This document shows positions 36,593-45,565 of a stretch of DNA of 64,000 nt, piece after piece. Origin of the DNA: an uncultured Bacteroides sp. (lineage in GTDB: Bacteria > Bacteroidota > Bacteroidia > Bacteroidales > Bacteroidaceae); the NCBI RefSeq assembly GCF_902491285.1, contig NZ_CABUHK010000011.1, forward strand, positions 1-64,000, read 5' to 3'. The notes under the pieces were generated by a model. The model worked only from the letters and a program-made list of their open reading frames with translations. It ran no database searches and had not been told where the DNA came from. Position numbers and translations under genes: made by a program. Position 1 is the first letter of the stretch, and the number at the start of each line of letters is the position of its first letter.

Positions 36593-37918
36593 ATGAAGAT
36601 TAAAACGCTTGTGGCTATGTTGGTCCTTTCAGCAGGGGCAACCACTGCAATAGCACAGGATGCGTCTAACTGTAATTCGAACAGTAGTATTTCGCATGAA
36701 GCTGTGCGTGCAGGTAATTTTAAAGATGCGTATACTCCTTGGAAAGCTGTGTTGGAAAACTGTCCTACACTCCGTTTCTATACCTTTACCGACGGATATA
36801 AAATTCTGAAAGGCTTGATGGCACAAATCAAGGACAAGAATAATCCGGAATACCAGAAATATTTCAATGAATTGATGAATACGCACGATTTGCGTATTAA
36901 ATACACGCCTGATTTCTTGGCTAAAGGTACAAAAGTATCTTCTGCTGACGAAGCATTGGGTATCAAAGCTGTAGACTATATCGCTTTGGCTCCGAAAATT
37001 GATGTTAATCAGGCTTATCAATGGTTGAGCCAGTCGGTTAATGCAGTGAAGGCCGAATCGGCTGCTGCTACTTTGTTCTATTTCTTGCAAATGTCATTGG
37101 ATAAACTGAAAGCGGATCCTAGCCATAAGGAGCAATTTATCCAGGATTATCTGGCTGCCTCCGAATATGCTGATACTGGTATTGCTGCTGAAACTAATGA
37201 GGCAAAGAAGAAAAACTTGCAAGGTATCAAAGATAACCTGGTTGCTTTGTTCGTAAACAGTGGTACTGCTGACTGCGAATCATTGCAAGGCATTTATGGT
37301 CCGAAAGTGGAAGCTAATCAGACAGACTTGGAATACTTGAAGAAAGTAATCGATATCATGAAGATGATGAAGTGTACTGAAAGCGAAGCTTACCAGCAGG
37401 CAGCTTATTATTCATACAAGATAGAACCGACTGCAGAAGCTGCTACGGGATGTGCTTACCAGGCATTCAAGAAAGGTGATATCGATGGTGCTGTGAAGTT
37501 CTTTGATGAAGCTATCAATTTGGAGACTGAAAATGCGACGAAAGCTGAAAAAGCATATGCTGCTGCTGCCGTATTGGCTTCTGCCAAGAAACTTTCTCAA
37601 GCTAGAGCTTATTGTCAGAAAGCTATCAGTTTCAACGAAAATTACGGTGCTCCTTATATCCTGATTGCTAATCTTTATGCAATGAGTCCTAACTGGAGTG
37701 ATGAAAACGCTTTGAATAAATGTACCTATTTTGCAGTAATCGACAAATTGCAACGTGCAAAACAAGTAGACCCAAGTGTAGCTGAAGAAGCAAACAAGTT
37801 AATTGGCAGATATTCTGCTCATACTCCGCAGGCTAAGGATCTCTTTATGTTAGGTTACAAGCAAGGCGACCGCATTACTATCGGCGGTTGGATCGGAGAG
37901 ACTACAACGATTAGATAA
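36593..37918 (+). CDS. exported tetratricopeptide-repeat protein
   Basis: A 441-residue protein with signal peptide (MKIKTLVAMLVLSAGATTAIAQ). The mature part is almost all helical, with TPR-like pairs, clearest at about residues 280-385 (GCAYQAFKKGDIDGAVKFFDEAIN, ASAKKLSQARAYCQKAISFNEN). The N-terminal NSNSSISHEAVRAGNFKDAYTPWKAVL is also TPR-like. It ends 4 bp before lptC and follows an outer-membrane barrel, so an envelope scaffold role is likely but not shown. Confidence 0.85.
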   Translation: MKIKTLVAMLVLSAGATTAIAQDASNCNSNSSISHEAVRAGNFKDAYTPWKAVLENCPTLRFYTFTDGYKILKGLMAQIKDKNNPEYQKYFNELMNTHDLRIKYTPDFLAKGTKVSSADEALGIKAVDYIALAPKIDVNQAYQWLSQSVNAVKAESAAATLFYFLQMSLDKLKADPSHKEQFIQDYLAASEYADTGIAAETNEAKKKNLQGIKDNLVALFVNSGTADCESLQGIYGPKVEANQTDLEYLKKVIDIMKMMKCTESEAYQQAAYYSYKIEPTAEAATGCAYQAFKKGDIDGAVKFFDEAINLETENATKAEKAYAAAAVLASAKKLSQARAYCQKAISFNENYGAPYILIANLYAMSPNWSDENALNKCTYFAVIDKLQRAKQVDPSVAEEANKLIGRYSAHTPQAKDLFMLGYKQGDRITIGGWIGETTTIR

Positions 37919-37922
37919 ATAT

Positions 37923-38576
37923 ATGTTGCGAAAACGAAGTAAACGTTTGTTGCATAAAAGCATGAGCATAACAATTGTCCTTGGGACAATTGTTATGCTT
38001 CTTTTATTTCCTTCATGCGGCGGTAAGACGAAAGCAGTGGGTGAGGCTATCACCGAACGCGATTCTCTTCCGATGATGAGTACGTTGGGAGTCACTACTC
38101 TTATATCCGATTCGGGCGTGACACGTTACAGGGTGAATACGGAGGAGTGGCAGGTTTATGACCGTAAGAAACCTTCTTATTGGGCCTTTGAAAAAGGAGT
38201 ATACCTCGAACAGTTCGACTCGATCTTTCATGTAGAAGCCAGTATCAAAGCGGATACTGCCTATTACTATGACAAAGAAAGGCTTTGGAAGTTGATGGGG
38301 AATGTAGATATACAAAACCGGAAAGGGGAACGTTTTAATACGGAACTGCTATACTGGAACGAAGCCACTCAAAAAGTATATTCCGACAAGTTCATACGTA
38401 TCCAGCAACCGGACAGGATTATCACCGGGCAAGGGTTCGACTCCAACCAACAAATGACTGTTTATACCATTCGTAATATAGAAGGTATTTTCTATGTGGA
38501 CGATGAAGCGGGTGGCCCTCCCCAACCGGAAACAAAAGCACTGCCGGATTCTGTGAATAAAGATGCTGCGAAATAG
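37923..38576 (+). CDS. lptC: LPS export protein LptC
   Basis: A 217-residue bitopic or lipid-anchored protein that passes LPS from LptB2FG to the periplasmic bridge. A basic N-terminus and hydrophobic segment (IVMLLLFPSC, Cys32) are followed by the LptC beta-jellyroll (YRVNTEEWQVYDRKKPSYWAFEKGVYLEQF, then VEASIKADTAYYYDKERLWKLMGNV). ATG 37962 is an alternative start. The codons for the hydrophobic segment contain a perfect 16-bp hairpin (37965-37999), which could affect translation. lptE lies 8 kb downstream in the same gene run. Confidence 0.9.
   Translation: MLRKRSKRLLHKSMSITIVLGTIVMLLLFPSCGGKTKAVGEAITERDSLPMMSTLGVTTLISDSGVTRYRVNTEEWQVYDRKKPSYWAFEKGVYLEQFDSIFHVEASIKADTAYYYDKERLWKLMGNVDIQNRKGERFNTELLYWNEATQKVYSDKFIRIQQPDRIITGQGFDSNQQMTVYTIRNIEGIFYVDDEAGGPPQPETKALPDSVNKDAAK
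37965..37999 (+). repeat. perfect 16-bp hairpin inside the lptC signal-sequence codons
   Basis: AGCATAACAATTGTCC (37965-37980) and GGACAATTGTTATGCT (37984-37999) are exact reverse complements around a TTG loop. It begins 42 nt after the first ATG and one codon after the second in-frame ATG (37962). Such a stem in the first codons is unusual and should slow initiation if that second ATG is used. Confidence 0.92.
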
Positions 38577-38629
38577 GCGAAGTAATATCAATTGTACCTC
38601 GTGAATCGTCTAATCGTAAATCAAAACTT

Positions 38630-39886
38630 ATGAATATTTATATCTCTCTAATAATCACCATGGTCTTCTCCGCTTTCTTCTCAGGAATGGAGATAGCTTT
38701 TGTTTCGGTAGACAAACTGCGTTTTGAAATGGAACGAAAGGGCGGAGTAACGTCCCGTATCCTTTCTATCTTCTTCAAGAATCCGAATGAATTTATCTCT
38801 ACCATGTTGGTGGGGAACAATATCGCATTGGTTATCTACGGTATCCTGATGGCGCAGATTATCGGTGACAACCTGTTGTCGGGATTCATTGACAATCATT
38901 TCCTGATGGTGTCGGCGCAGACTATTATCTCTACTCTGATTATATTGGTGACCGGAGAGTTTCTGCCGAAAACAATCTTCAAGATTAATCCCAATCTGGT
39001 GTTGAATGTTTTTGCTGTTCCGCTTATTATTTGTTATGTCGTTTTGTATCCTGTTTCTAAATTCGCTTCCGGCGTATCCTGTTTGTTCCTTCGTGTTTTT
39101 GGAATGAAAGTAAATAAGGATGCTTCCGATATAGCATTCGGAAAAGTCGATTTGGATTACTTTGTGCAGAGCAGCATTGACAATGCCGAGAATGAAGAGG
39201 AACTGGATACGGAAGTGAAAATCTTTCAGAATGCGCTTGATTTCTCGAATATAAAAATCCGTGATTGCATCGTCCCGCGTACGGAGGTAGTGGCTGTCGA
39301 CCTGACCACTTCGCTGGACGAATTGAAGAACCGCTTTATAGAGTCCGGTATATCCAAGATTATTGTATATGACGGGAATATCGACAATGTAGTCGGTTAT
39401 ATCCATTCGTCGGAAATGTTCCGTGCTCCAAAAGACTGGCACGACAATGTAAAGCAGGTACCGATTGTACCTGAAACGATGTCCGCCCACAAATTGATGA
39501 AGCTGTTCATGCAACAGAAGAAAACGATTGCCGTAGTGGTAGATGAATTCGGCGGGACGTCCGGCATTGTATCGCTGGAAGACTTGGTGGAAGAAATTTT
39601 TGGCGATATAGAAGACGAACATGACAATACTTCCTATATCTGTAAGCAGATTGATGAACACGAATATGTATTGTCTGCCCGTCTGGAAATAGAGAAAGTC
39701 AATGAAACGTTCGGACTTGATTTGCCTGAGTCGGATGAATATCTGACGGTGGGTGGGTTGATCCTGAACCAATATCAGAGTTTCCCGAAGTTGCATGAAG
39801 TCATACAAGTAGGATGTTATCAGTTCAAGATAATCAAGGTTACGGCGACGAAAATAGAACTTGTGCGCCTGAAAGTCTTGGAATAA
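38630..39886 (+). CDS. CNNM/CorC-type membrane protein with CBS pair
   Basis: A 418-residue protein with a DUF21/CNNM membrane domain (four TM helices, residues 1-165; AFFSGMEIAFVSVDKLRFE). Two CBS domains follow at about 205-330 (VPRTEVVAVDLTTSLDEL, VVVDEFGGTSGIVSLEDLVEEIFGDIEDEHD). The C-terminal CorC_HlyC domain spans about 340-415. Family members are linked to Mg2+/Co2+ efflux or homeostasis, and GldE, a gliding-motility relative, has the same layout. It lies 53 bp after lptC in the same direction. Confidence 0.92.
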   Translation: MNIYISLIITMVFSAFFSGMEIAFVSVDKLRFEMERKGGVTSRILSIFFKNPNEFISTMLVGNNIALVIYGILMAQIIGDNLLSGFIDNHFLMVSAQTIISTLIILVTGEFLPKTIFKINPNLVLNVFAVPLIICYVVLYPVSKFASGVSCLFLRVFGMKVNKDASDIAFGKVDLDYFVQSSIDNAENEEELDTEVKIFQNALDFSNIKIRDCIVPRTEVVAVDLTTSLDELKNRFIESGISKIIVYDGNIDNVVGYIHSSEMFRAPKDWHDNVKQVPIVPETMSAHKLMKLFMQQKKTIAVVVDEFGGTSGIVSLEDLVEEIFGDIEDEHDNTSYICKQIDEHEYVLSARLEIEKVNETFGLDLPESDEYLTVGGLILNQYQSFPKLHEVIQVGCYQFKIIKVTATKIELVRLKVLE

Positions 39887-40005
39887 TAGCGATAATCAAG
39901 AAATTTTTGGCTAATAAATAGATGCATATTAGCATTTTTTGTATCTTCGTGCGCTAAAACGACAAAAGAAAGAAATAATAATAAACATAAATCGTATTAA
40001 TCAAA

Positions 40006-42147
40006 ATGGCAACGTTACAAAACATTAGGTCGAAAGGACCTCTATTGGTGATTGTTATCGGCTTGGCGCTGTTTGCTTTTATTGCGGGTGACGCATGGAA
40101 GGTAATGCAGCCGCATCAGGCGCATGACGTAGGTGAGGTGAACGGAGACGCTCTTTCCGCTCAGGAGTATCAGAATTTGGTAGAAGAGTATACCGAAGTG
40201 GTGAAACTCATGCGTGGAGTGACCGCCTTGAACGATGACCAAACCAATCAGGTGCGCGATGAAGTATGGCGTTCCTACGTAAACAATAAACTGATTGAAA
40301 AAGAAGCTAAAGCATTGGGACTGACTGTTTCTACTGCTGAAATTCAGGATATCCTGAAGGCGGGTGTTCATCCTTTGCTGAGACAGACTCCTTTCCAGAA
40401 TCCGCAAACAGGAAACTTCGACAAGGATATGTTGAACAAGTTCCTCGTGGAATATGCCAAGATGAGCGAGTCACAGATGCCGGCACAGTATGCTGAACAA
40501 TACAACAATATGTATAAATACTGGTCGTTCATCCAGAAAACGTTGATTCAGAGCCGTCTGGCTGAAAAATACCAGGCATTGGTATCTAAAGCTCTTCTTT
40601 CTAACCCGGTGGAAGCACAGGATGCTTTCGACGCAAGAGTAAACCAATACAATGTATTGCTGGCCGGCGTTCCTTATTCTTCAGTAGTAGACTCTACTAT
40701 CGTGGTGAAAGAATCGGAATTGAAAGAACTGTATAACAAGAAGAAAGAGCAATTCAAGCAATATCAGGAAACTCGTGACATCAAATACATTGATGTACAG
40801 GTGACTGCCAGTGCGGCAGACAGAGCTGCTATCCAGAAGGAAGTAGACGAAGCAACTGCACAGTTGGCTACTACGACAGATGATTATACATCTTTCATTC
40901 GTTCGACTGGTTCCGAAGCTCCTTATGTAGACTTGTTCTATAACAAGACAGTGTTCCCGTCAGATGTAGTGGCACGTTTGGATTCCGCTTCCGTAGGTAC
41001 TGTTTACGGCCCTTACTACAATGGCACTGACAATACTATCAACTCTTTCAAAATAGTTGCCAAGGCTGCTGCTGCCGACTCTGTCGAATTCCGTCAGATT
41101 CAGGTATATGCAGAAGATGCAGTGAAGACTAAAACATTGGCTGATAGTATCTATAACGCTATCAAAGGTGGTGCTAACTTTGTAGATCTGGCTAAGAAAT
41201 ACGGTCAGACGGGTGACGCTAACTGGTTGGTTGCCGCACAGTATGAAGGTGCACAGATTGATGGTGACAACTTGAAATTCATCTCTACTATCAACAATAC
41301 AGGTGTGAATGAACTGGTAAACTTGCCGATGGGGCAAGCGAACGTAATTCTCCAGGTGACTAACAAGAAATCTGTAAAAGATAAATATAAAGTAGCTGTT
41401 ATCAAGCGTGAAGTAGAGTTCAGCAAAGAAACATACAACCGTGCTTACAACGATTTCAGCCAGTTTATCGCTGCTAATCCTACCGTTGAAAAGATGGTAG
41501 CTAACGCAGAAGAAGCCGGATACAGACTGCTTGACAGAGCGGACTTGAACAGCTCTGAACATGGCATCGGCGGTGTGAGAGGTACAAAAGAGGCTTTGAG
41601 ATGGACATTTGAAAAAGCGAAACCGGGTGAAGTTTCAGGTCTGTACGAATGTGGCGAAAGCGACCACATGATTGTAGTCGGTCTGGTAAGCATCAAACCG
41701 GAAGGATACCGTCCGTTGAAAGCCGTACAAGAACAGTTGAGAGCTGAAATCATTAAAGATAAGAAGGCGGAAAAAATCATGGCTGACATGAAAGCGGCTA
41801 ACGCTACTTCATTCGACCAGTATAAGTCTATGGCTGATGCTGTGAGCGACTCTTTGAAGATGGTGACATTCGCGGCTCCTGCTTATGTATCTGCATTGCG
41901 CAGTAGCGAACCGCTGGTAGGTGCTTACGCTTCCGTATCTGAAGTGAACAAGTTGAGCGCGCCTATCAAGGGTAACGCCGGAGTTTTTGTCCTGCAGGTA
42001 TATGGTAAAGACAAGTTGAACGAAACATTCGATGCTAAAACAGAAGAAGCTACATTGGCTAATATGCACGCTCGTTTCGCCAGCCGTCTGATGAACGACT
42101 TGTATCTGAAAGCAAATGTGAAAGATACACGCTTCCTGTTCTTCTAA
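40006..42147 (+). CDS. ppiD: PpiD-type periplasmic peptidyl-prolyl isomerase/chaperone
   Basis: A 713-residue inner-membrane-anchored folding factor for exported and outer-membrane proteins. One TM helix lies at about residues 12-28 (LLVIVIGLALFAFIAGDAW). A SurA-N-like chaperone region follows to about 240 (VGEVNGDALSAQEYQNLVEEY), with parvulin-like rotamase segments around 340-460. The C-terminal part resembles a second rotamase/foldase domain. The length and layout match Bacteroidota PpiD. A strong terminator follows. Confidence 0.92.
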   Translation: MATLQNIRSKGPLLVIVIGLALFAFIAGDAWKVMQPHQAHDVGEVNGDALSAQEYQNLVEEYTEVVKLMRGVTALNDDQTNQVRDEVWRSYVNNKLIEKEAKALGLTVSTAEIQDILKAGVHPLLRQTPFQNPQTGNFDKDMLNKFLVEYAKMSESQMPAQYAEQYNNMYKYWSFIQKTLIQSRLAEKYQALVSKALLSNPVEAQDAFDARVNQYNVLLAGVPYSSVVDSTIVVKESELKELYNKKKEQFKQYQETRDIKYIDVQVTASAADRAAIQKEVDEATAQLATTTDDYTSFIRSTGSEAPYVDLFYNKTVFPSDVVARLDSASVGTVYGPYYNGTDNTINSFKIVAKAAAADSVEFRQIQVYAEDAVKTKTLADSIYNAIKGGANFVDLAKKYGQTGDANWLVAAQYEGAQIDGDNLKFISTINNTGVNELVNLPMGQANVILQVTNKKSVKDKYKVAVIKREVEFSKETYNRAYNDFSQFIAANPTVEKMVANAEEAGYRLLDRADLNSSEHGIGGVRGTKEALRWTFEKAKPGEVSGLYECGESDHMIVVGLVSIKPEGYRPLKAVQEQLRAEIIKDKKAEKIMADMKAANATSFDQYKSMADAVSDSLKMVTFAAPAYVSALRSSEPLVGAYASVSEVNKLSAPIKGNAGVFVLQVYGKDKLNETFDAKTEEATLANMHARFASRLMNDLYLKANVKDTRFLFF

Positions 42148-42172
42148 GATTAAATCGTAAAACGATAACTGC

Positions 42173-42208
42173 AAAAGGTCGTTCCTCTTTCGGGAACGAC
42201 CTTTTTTG
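42173..42208 (+). terminator. intrinsic terminator after ppiD
   Basis: Arms AAAAGGTCGTTCC and GGAACGACCTTTT enclose a seven-base loop, followed by a T-run ending at about 42207. It ends the coaX-to-ppiD transcript. Confidence 0.93.
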
Positions 42209-42252
42209 TTAACTTTTACATTATCACTATACGGAAATCGACTTTATTTCCT

Positions 42253-42260
42253 TACATTTG
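42253..42260 (+). promoter_or_regulatory. -7 box of rlmN
   Basis: TACATTTG matches the consensus. The predicted leader is about 22 nt before ATG 42289. No -33 box is clear. Confidence 0.5.
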
Positions 42261-42288
42261 CAAATATAAACCATGAACGGAAAGAATA

Positions 42289-43323
42289 ATGTCTAAATAT
42301 CCTCTTTTAGGAATGAATCTTGTTGAGCTTCAATCGCTGGTGAAAAGACTGGGGATGCCCGGCTTTGCCGCCAAACAGATTGCATCCTGGCTCTACGAAA
42401 AGAAGGTGGCCTCGATTGACGAAATGACTAATTTGTCATTGAAACACCGGGAGTTACTCAAGCAGAACTACGAGGTGGGGGCAGCCGCTCCGGTAGATGA
42501 AATGCGTTCTGTGGACGGCACGGTGAAGTACTTGTACAGAGTCGGTGAGAATCATTTTGTCGAATCGGTTTATATTCCCGATGACGACCGGGCGACGCTG
42601 TGTGTCTCTTCCCAGGTGGGCTGCAAGATGAACTGTAAATTCTGTATGACCGGAAAGCAGGGATTTACCGCCAACCTGACTGCCAGCCAGATTATCAACC
42701 AAATCCATTCATTGCCGGAACGCGACAAACTGACCAACGTAGTAATGATGGGAATGGGCGAGCCGCTCGATAATCTCGATGAAGTATTGAAAGCATTGAA
42801 TATAATGACTGCTTCCTATGGATATGCATGGAGCCCGAAGCGCATCACGCTTTCCACAGTCGGTCTGCGGAAAGGATTGCAGCGTTTTATCGAAGAGAAT
42901 GACTGCCATCTGGCCATCAGCCTGCACTCTCCGGTGACTGCGCAGCGTTCTGAACTGATGCCGGCGGAAAAGGCGTTCTCTATTACTGAAATGGTGGAAC
43001 TGTTAAAAAACTATGATTTTAGCAAACAACGCCGACTTTCGTTTGAATATATTGTTTTTAAGGGGCTTAATGATTCGCAAGTCTATGCCAAAGAGTTGTT
43101 GAAACTTCTTCGCGGACTGGATTGCAGGGTGAACCTGATTCGTTTCCATGCCATACCGGGGGTAGACCTTGAGGGTACGGATATGGATACGATGATCCGC
43201 TTCCGTGACTATCTGACATCACACGGGCTTTTCACTACTATCCGCTCTTCAAGAGGAGAAGATATTTTTGCAGCCTGCGGCATGCTGTCGACAGCGAAAC
43301 AAGAGGGAAATAATCAGAATTAA
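42289..43323 (+). CDS. rlmN: 23S rRNA/tRNA adenine-C2 methyltransferase RlmN
   Basis: Radical-SAM enzyme that methylates A2503 of 23S rRNA and A37 of some tRNAs. The CxxxCxxC cluster motif is Cys112, Cys116 and Cys119 (CKMNCKFCMTG). The GMGEPLDN motif binds SAM. A C-terminal Cys for the methyl-transfer step lies in AACGML near residue 333. The 344-residue length is typical. The gene has its own -7 box and starts the run rlmN-DUF4837-pdxA. Confidence 0.97.
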   Translation: MSKYPLLGMNLVELQSLVKRLGMPGFAAKQIASWLYEKKVASIDEMTNLSLKHRELLKQNYEVGAAAPVDEMRSVDGTVKYLYRVGENHFVESVYIPDDDRATLCVSSQVGCKMNCKFCMTGKQGFTANLTASQIINQIHSLPERDKLTNVVMMGMGEPLDNLDEVLKALNIMTASYGYAWSPKRITLSTVGLRKGLQRFIEENDCHLAISLHSPVTAQRSELMPAEKAFSITEMVELLKNYDFSKQRRLSFEYIVFKGLNDSQVYAKELLKLLRGLDCRVNLIRFHAIPGVDLEGTDMDTMIRFRDYLTSHGLFTTIRSSRGEDIFAACGMLSTAKQEGNNQN

Positions 43324-43341
43324 TATATAAAACCGAACATC

Positions 43342-44382
43342 ATGAAAAAGTACTTTTTTTATTTGAGCATCGCTTTGGTAGCCTTTGTCGTTGCTTCTTG
43401 TGGTCTGAAAGGAAACCACACTTCTAGTGGACGTGCATACGAGCTTTTGGTAGTAGTAGATCACGGTGTTTGGGATCGTGCAGCCGGAAGGGCTTTGCAT
43501 GATGCACTCGATTCTGATATGCCCGGTTTGCCGCAATCGGAACCTTCTTTCCGTATCATGTACACTTCACCGAAAGATTATGATTCTACGTTGAAGTTGA
43601 TACGTAACATTATTATTGTAGACATACAGGATATATATACGAAGGCTTCTTTCAAATACGCGAAAGATGTGTATGCTAATCCGCAGATGATTCTGACTAT
43701 CCAGGCTCCGAACGAAGAGGAGTTCGAGAAGTTTGTGGAAGAAAACAAAAAGACGATTGTAGACTTCTTTACCCGTGCGGAAATGAACCGTCAGATTACT
43801 TTGCTCGAAGAGAAGCACAGCAATTTTATCTCACAGAAGGTGGATAGCCTTTTCGGATGCAACATCTGGCTGCCTGCCGAGTTGACCAACTCCAAGACGG
43901 GCGAAGACTTCTTCTGGGCTTCTACCAATACGGGCACTGCCGACCGTAACTTTGTAATGTACTCTTATCCTTATACTGATAAGGATACGTTTACTAAAGA
44001 ATATTTCGTTCACAAGCGTGACTCCGTGATGCAAGCCAATATTCCCGGATTCAAAGAAGGCGTTTATATGTCGACCGACAGCTTGCTGACTGATGTCCGT
44101 CCCATCAACGTACAGAACAGCTACACACTCGAAGCGCGCGGACTGTGGCGTATGAAAGGCGACTTCATGGGTGGTCCGTATGTATCGCATACTCGCCTGG
44201 ACGAGAAAAACCAGCGGATTATTACAGCAGAAATATTTGTTTATTCACCGGATAAAATGAAACGCAACCTGGTTCGCCAGATGGAAGCATCCCTTTATAC
44301 ACTGAAACTTCCGAATGAAGTTCAGCAGAATCAGATTCCATTGGGTGGAGTAACCAAAGGGGCGGAACAAACTAATAAATAA
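43342..44382 (+). CDS. DUF4837 lipoprotein
   Basis: A 346-residue exported lipoprotein (Cys20 in VVASC). It matches DUF4837, a Bacteroidota family of unknown function, with SSGRAYELLVVVDHGVWDRAAGRALHDAL near the N-terminus, IIIVDIQDIYTKASFKYAKDVYANPQ in the middle and EARGLWRMKGDFMGGPYVSH later. No catalytic motif is visible. It sits 18 bp after rlmN and 4 bp before pdxA, so it is in their operon, though no functional link is evident. Confidence 0.88.
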   Translation: MKKYFFYLSIALVAFVVASCGLKGNHTSSGRAYELLVVVDHGVWDRAAGRALHDALDSDMPGLPQSEPSFRIMYTSPKDYDSTLKLIRNIIIVDIQDIYTKASFKYAKDVYANPQMILTIQAPNEEEFEKFVEENKKTIVDFFTRAEMNRQITLLEEKHSNFISQKVDSLFGCNIWLPAELTNSKTGEDFFWASTNTGTADRNFVMYSYPYTDKDTFTKEYFVHKRDSVMQANIPGFKEGVYMSTDSLLTDVRPINVQNSYTLEARGLWRMKGDFMGGPYVSHTRLDEKNQRIITAEIFVYSPDKMKRNLVRQMEASLYTLKLPNEVQQNQIPLGGVTKGAEQTNK

Positions 44383-44386
44383 AAAC

Positions 44387-45481
44387 ATGGAAGATAGCAA
44401 AATAAGAATTGGCATTACCCAGGGAGATATAAACGGGGTAGGCTATGAAGTGATTTTAAAGACATTTTCAGACCCTACCATGTTGGAACTTTGCACTCCG
44501 ATTATTTACGGTTCACCGAAAGTGGCTGCTTATCATCGGAAAGCATTGGATATACAGACTAATTTCAGTATCATCAATACGGCTTCCGAAGCGGGATACA
44601 ACCGTTTGAGTGTATTGAACTGTACGGATGATGAAGTGAAAGTGGAATTTTCCAAACCCGACCCCGAAGCGGGGAAAGCTGCCTTGGGAGCTTTGGAACG
44701 TGCCATTGAAGATTATCGCGAAGGGCTGATTGATGTAATCGTGACTGCTCCTATCAACAAACATACGATTCATTCGGAAGAATTTTCATTCCCCGGACAT
44801 ACGGAGTATATCGAAGAGCGTCTGGGCAATGGCGAGAAGTCATTGATGATTCTGATGAAGAATGATTTCCGCGTGGCGTTGGTGACAACGCATATCCCTG
44901 TCAGGGAGATTGCGACCGCGATTACCAAAGAACTGATTCAGGAGAAACTGATGATATTCCATCATTGCCTGAAACAGGATTTCGGTATCGGTGCACCGCG
45001 CATTGCAGTGCTGTCACTCAATCCTCATGCTGGAGACGGTGGTTTGCTGGGCATGGAAGAACAGGAAATAATTATTCCTGCCATGAAGGAAATGGAAGAA
45101 AAAGGAATCCTTTGTTATGGCCCTTATGCGGCCGACGGCTTTATGGGTTCGGGTAATTATATTCATTTCGACGGTATCCTGGCTATGTATCACGACCAGG
45201 GGCTGGCTCCGTTCAAGGCGTTGGCTATGGACGATGGCGTGAACTATACGGCAGGTCTGCCGGTAGTGCGCACTTCTCCGGCTCATGGCACCGCTTATGA
45301 CATTGCAGGCCAGGGGCTGGCAAGTGAAGATTCTTTCCGCCAGGCAATCTACGTTGCCATCGACGTGTTCCGCAATCGCCAACGGGAGAAAGCGGCTCGT
45401 ACCAATCCATTAAGGAAACAGTATTACGAGAAACGGGATGATAGTGACAAACTAAAACTGGATACAGTAGACGAAGATTAA
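44387..45481 (+). CDS. pdxA: 4-hydroxythreonine-4-phosphate dehydrogenase
   Basis: NAD-dependent enzyme of DXP-dependent pyridoxal phosphate synthesis. It oxidises 4-phosphohydroxy-L-threonine. The N-terminal IRIGITQGDINGVGYEVILK, the central VTAPINKHTIHSEEFSFPGHTEYI, the metal-binding His in LNPHAGDGG, MYHDQGLAPFK and the final RTSPAHGTAYDIAGQG are all diagnostic. The 364-residue length is slightly above E. coli (329). A strong inverted repeat fills the gap to the next gene. Confidence 0.96.
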   Translation: MEDSKIRIGITQGDINGVGYEVILKTFSDPTMLELCTPIIYGSPKVAAYHRKALDIQTNFSIINTASEAGYNRLSVLNCTDDEVKVEFSKPDPEAGKAALGALERAIEDYREGLIDVIVTAPINKHTIHSEEFSFPGHTEYIEERLGNGEKSLMILMKNDFRVALVTTHIPVREIATAITKELIQEKLMIFHHCLKQDFGIGAPRIAVLSLNPHAGDGGLLGMEEQEIIIPAMKEMEEKGILCYGPYAADGFMGSGNYIHFDGILAMYHDQGLAPFKALAMDDGVNYTAGLPVVRTSPAHGTAYDIAGQGLASEDSFRQAIYVAIDVFRNRQREKAARTNPLRKQYYEKRDDSDKLKLDTVDED

Positions 45482-45493
45482 CGATTAACGGGG

Positions 45494-45552
45494 TAGTGGT
45501 TAGTGATTAACTGTTACTAATTGGGCGGTTAATCACTAATCGCTAACCACTA
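45494..45552. repeat. inverted repeat between pdxA and the sigma-54 activator gene
   Basis: TAGTGGTTAG plus TGATTAAC on the left pairs with GTTAATCA and CTAACCACTA on the right. The right arm carries a seven-base insertion (CTAATCG). The words TTAGTG and GTTAATC recur in both directions. It may be a terminator-like or repetitive element. It ends 13 bp before a GTG start codon. Confidence 0.65.
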
Positions 45553-45565
45553 AACCCTAAACGAA

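Noticed and set aside
38681..39808. 375-codon frame antisense to the CNNM/CBS gene
   Set aside because: Shadow frame. The plus-strand gene has clear CBS and CorC motifs.
45482..45565. tRNA gene between pdxA and the sigma-54 gene
   Set aside because: The length is right but there is no T-arm or CCA-type end. The palindrome has an interrupted single stem, not a cloverleaf.
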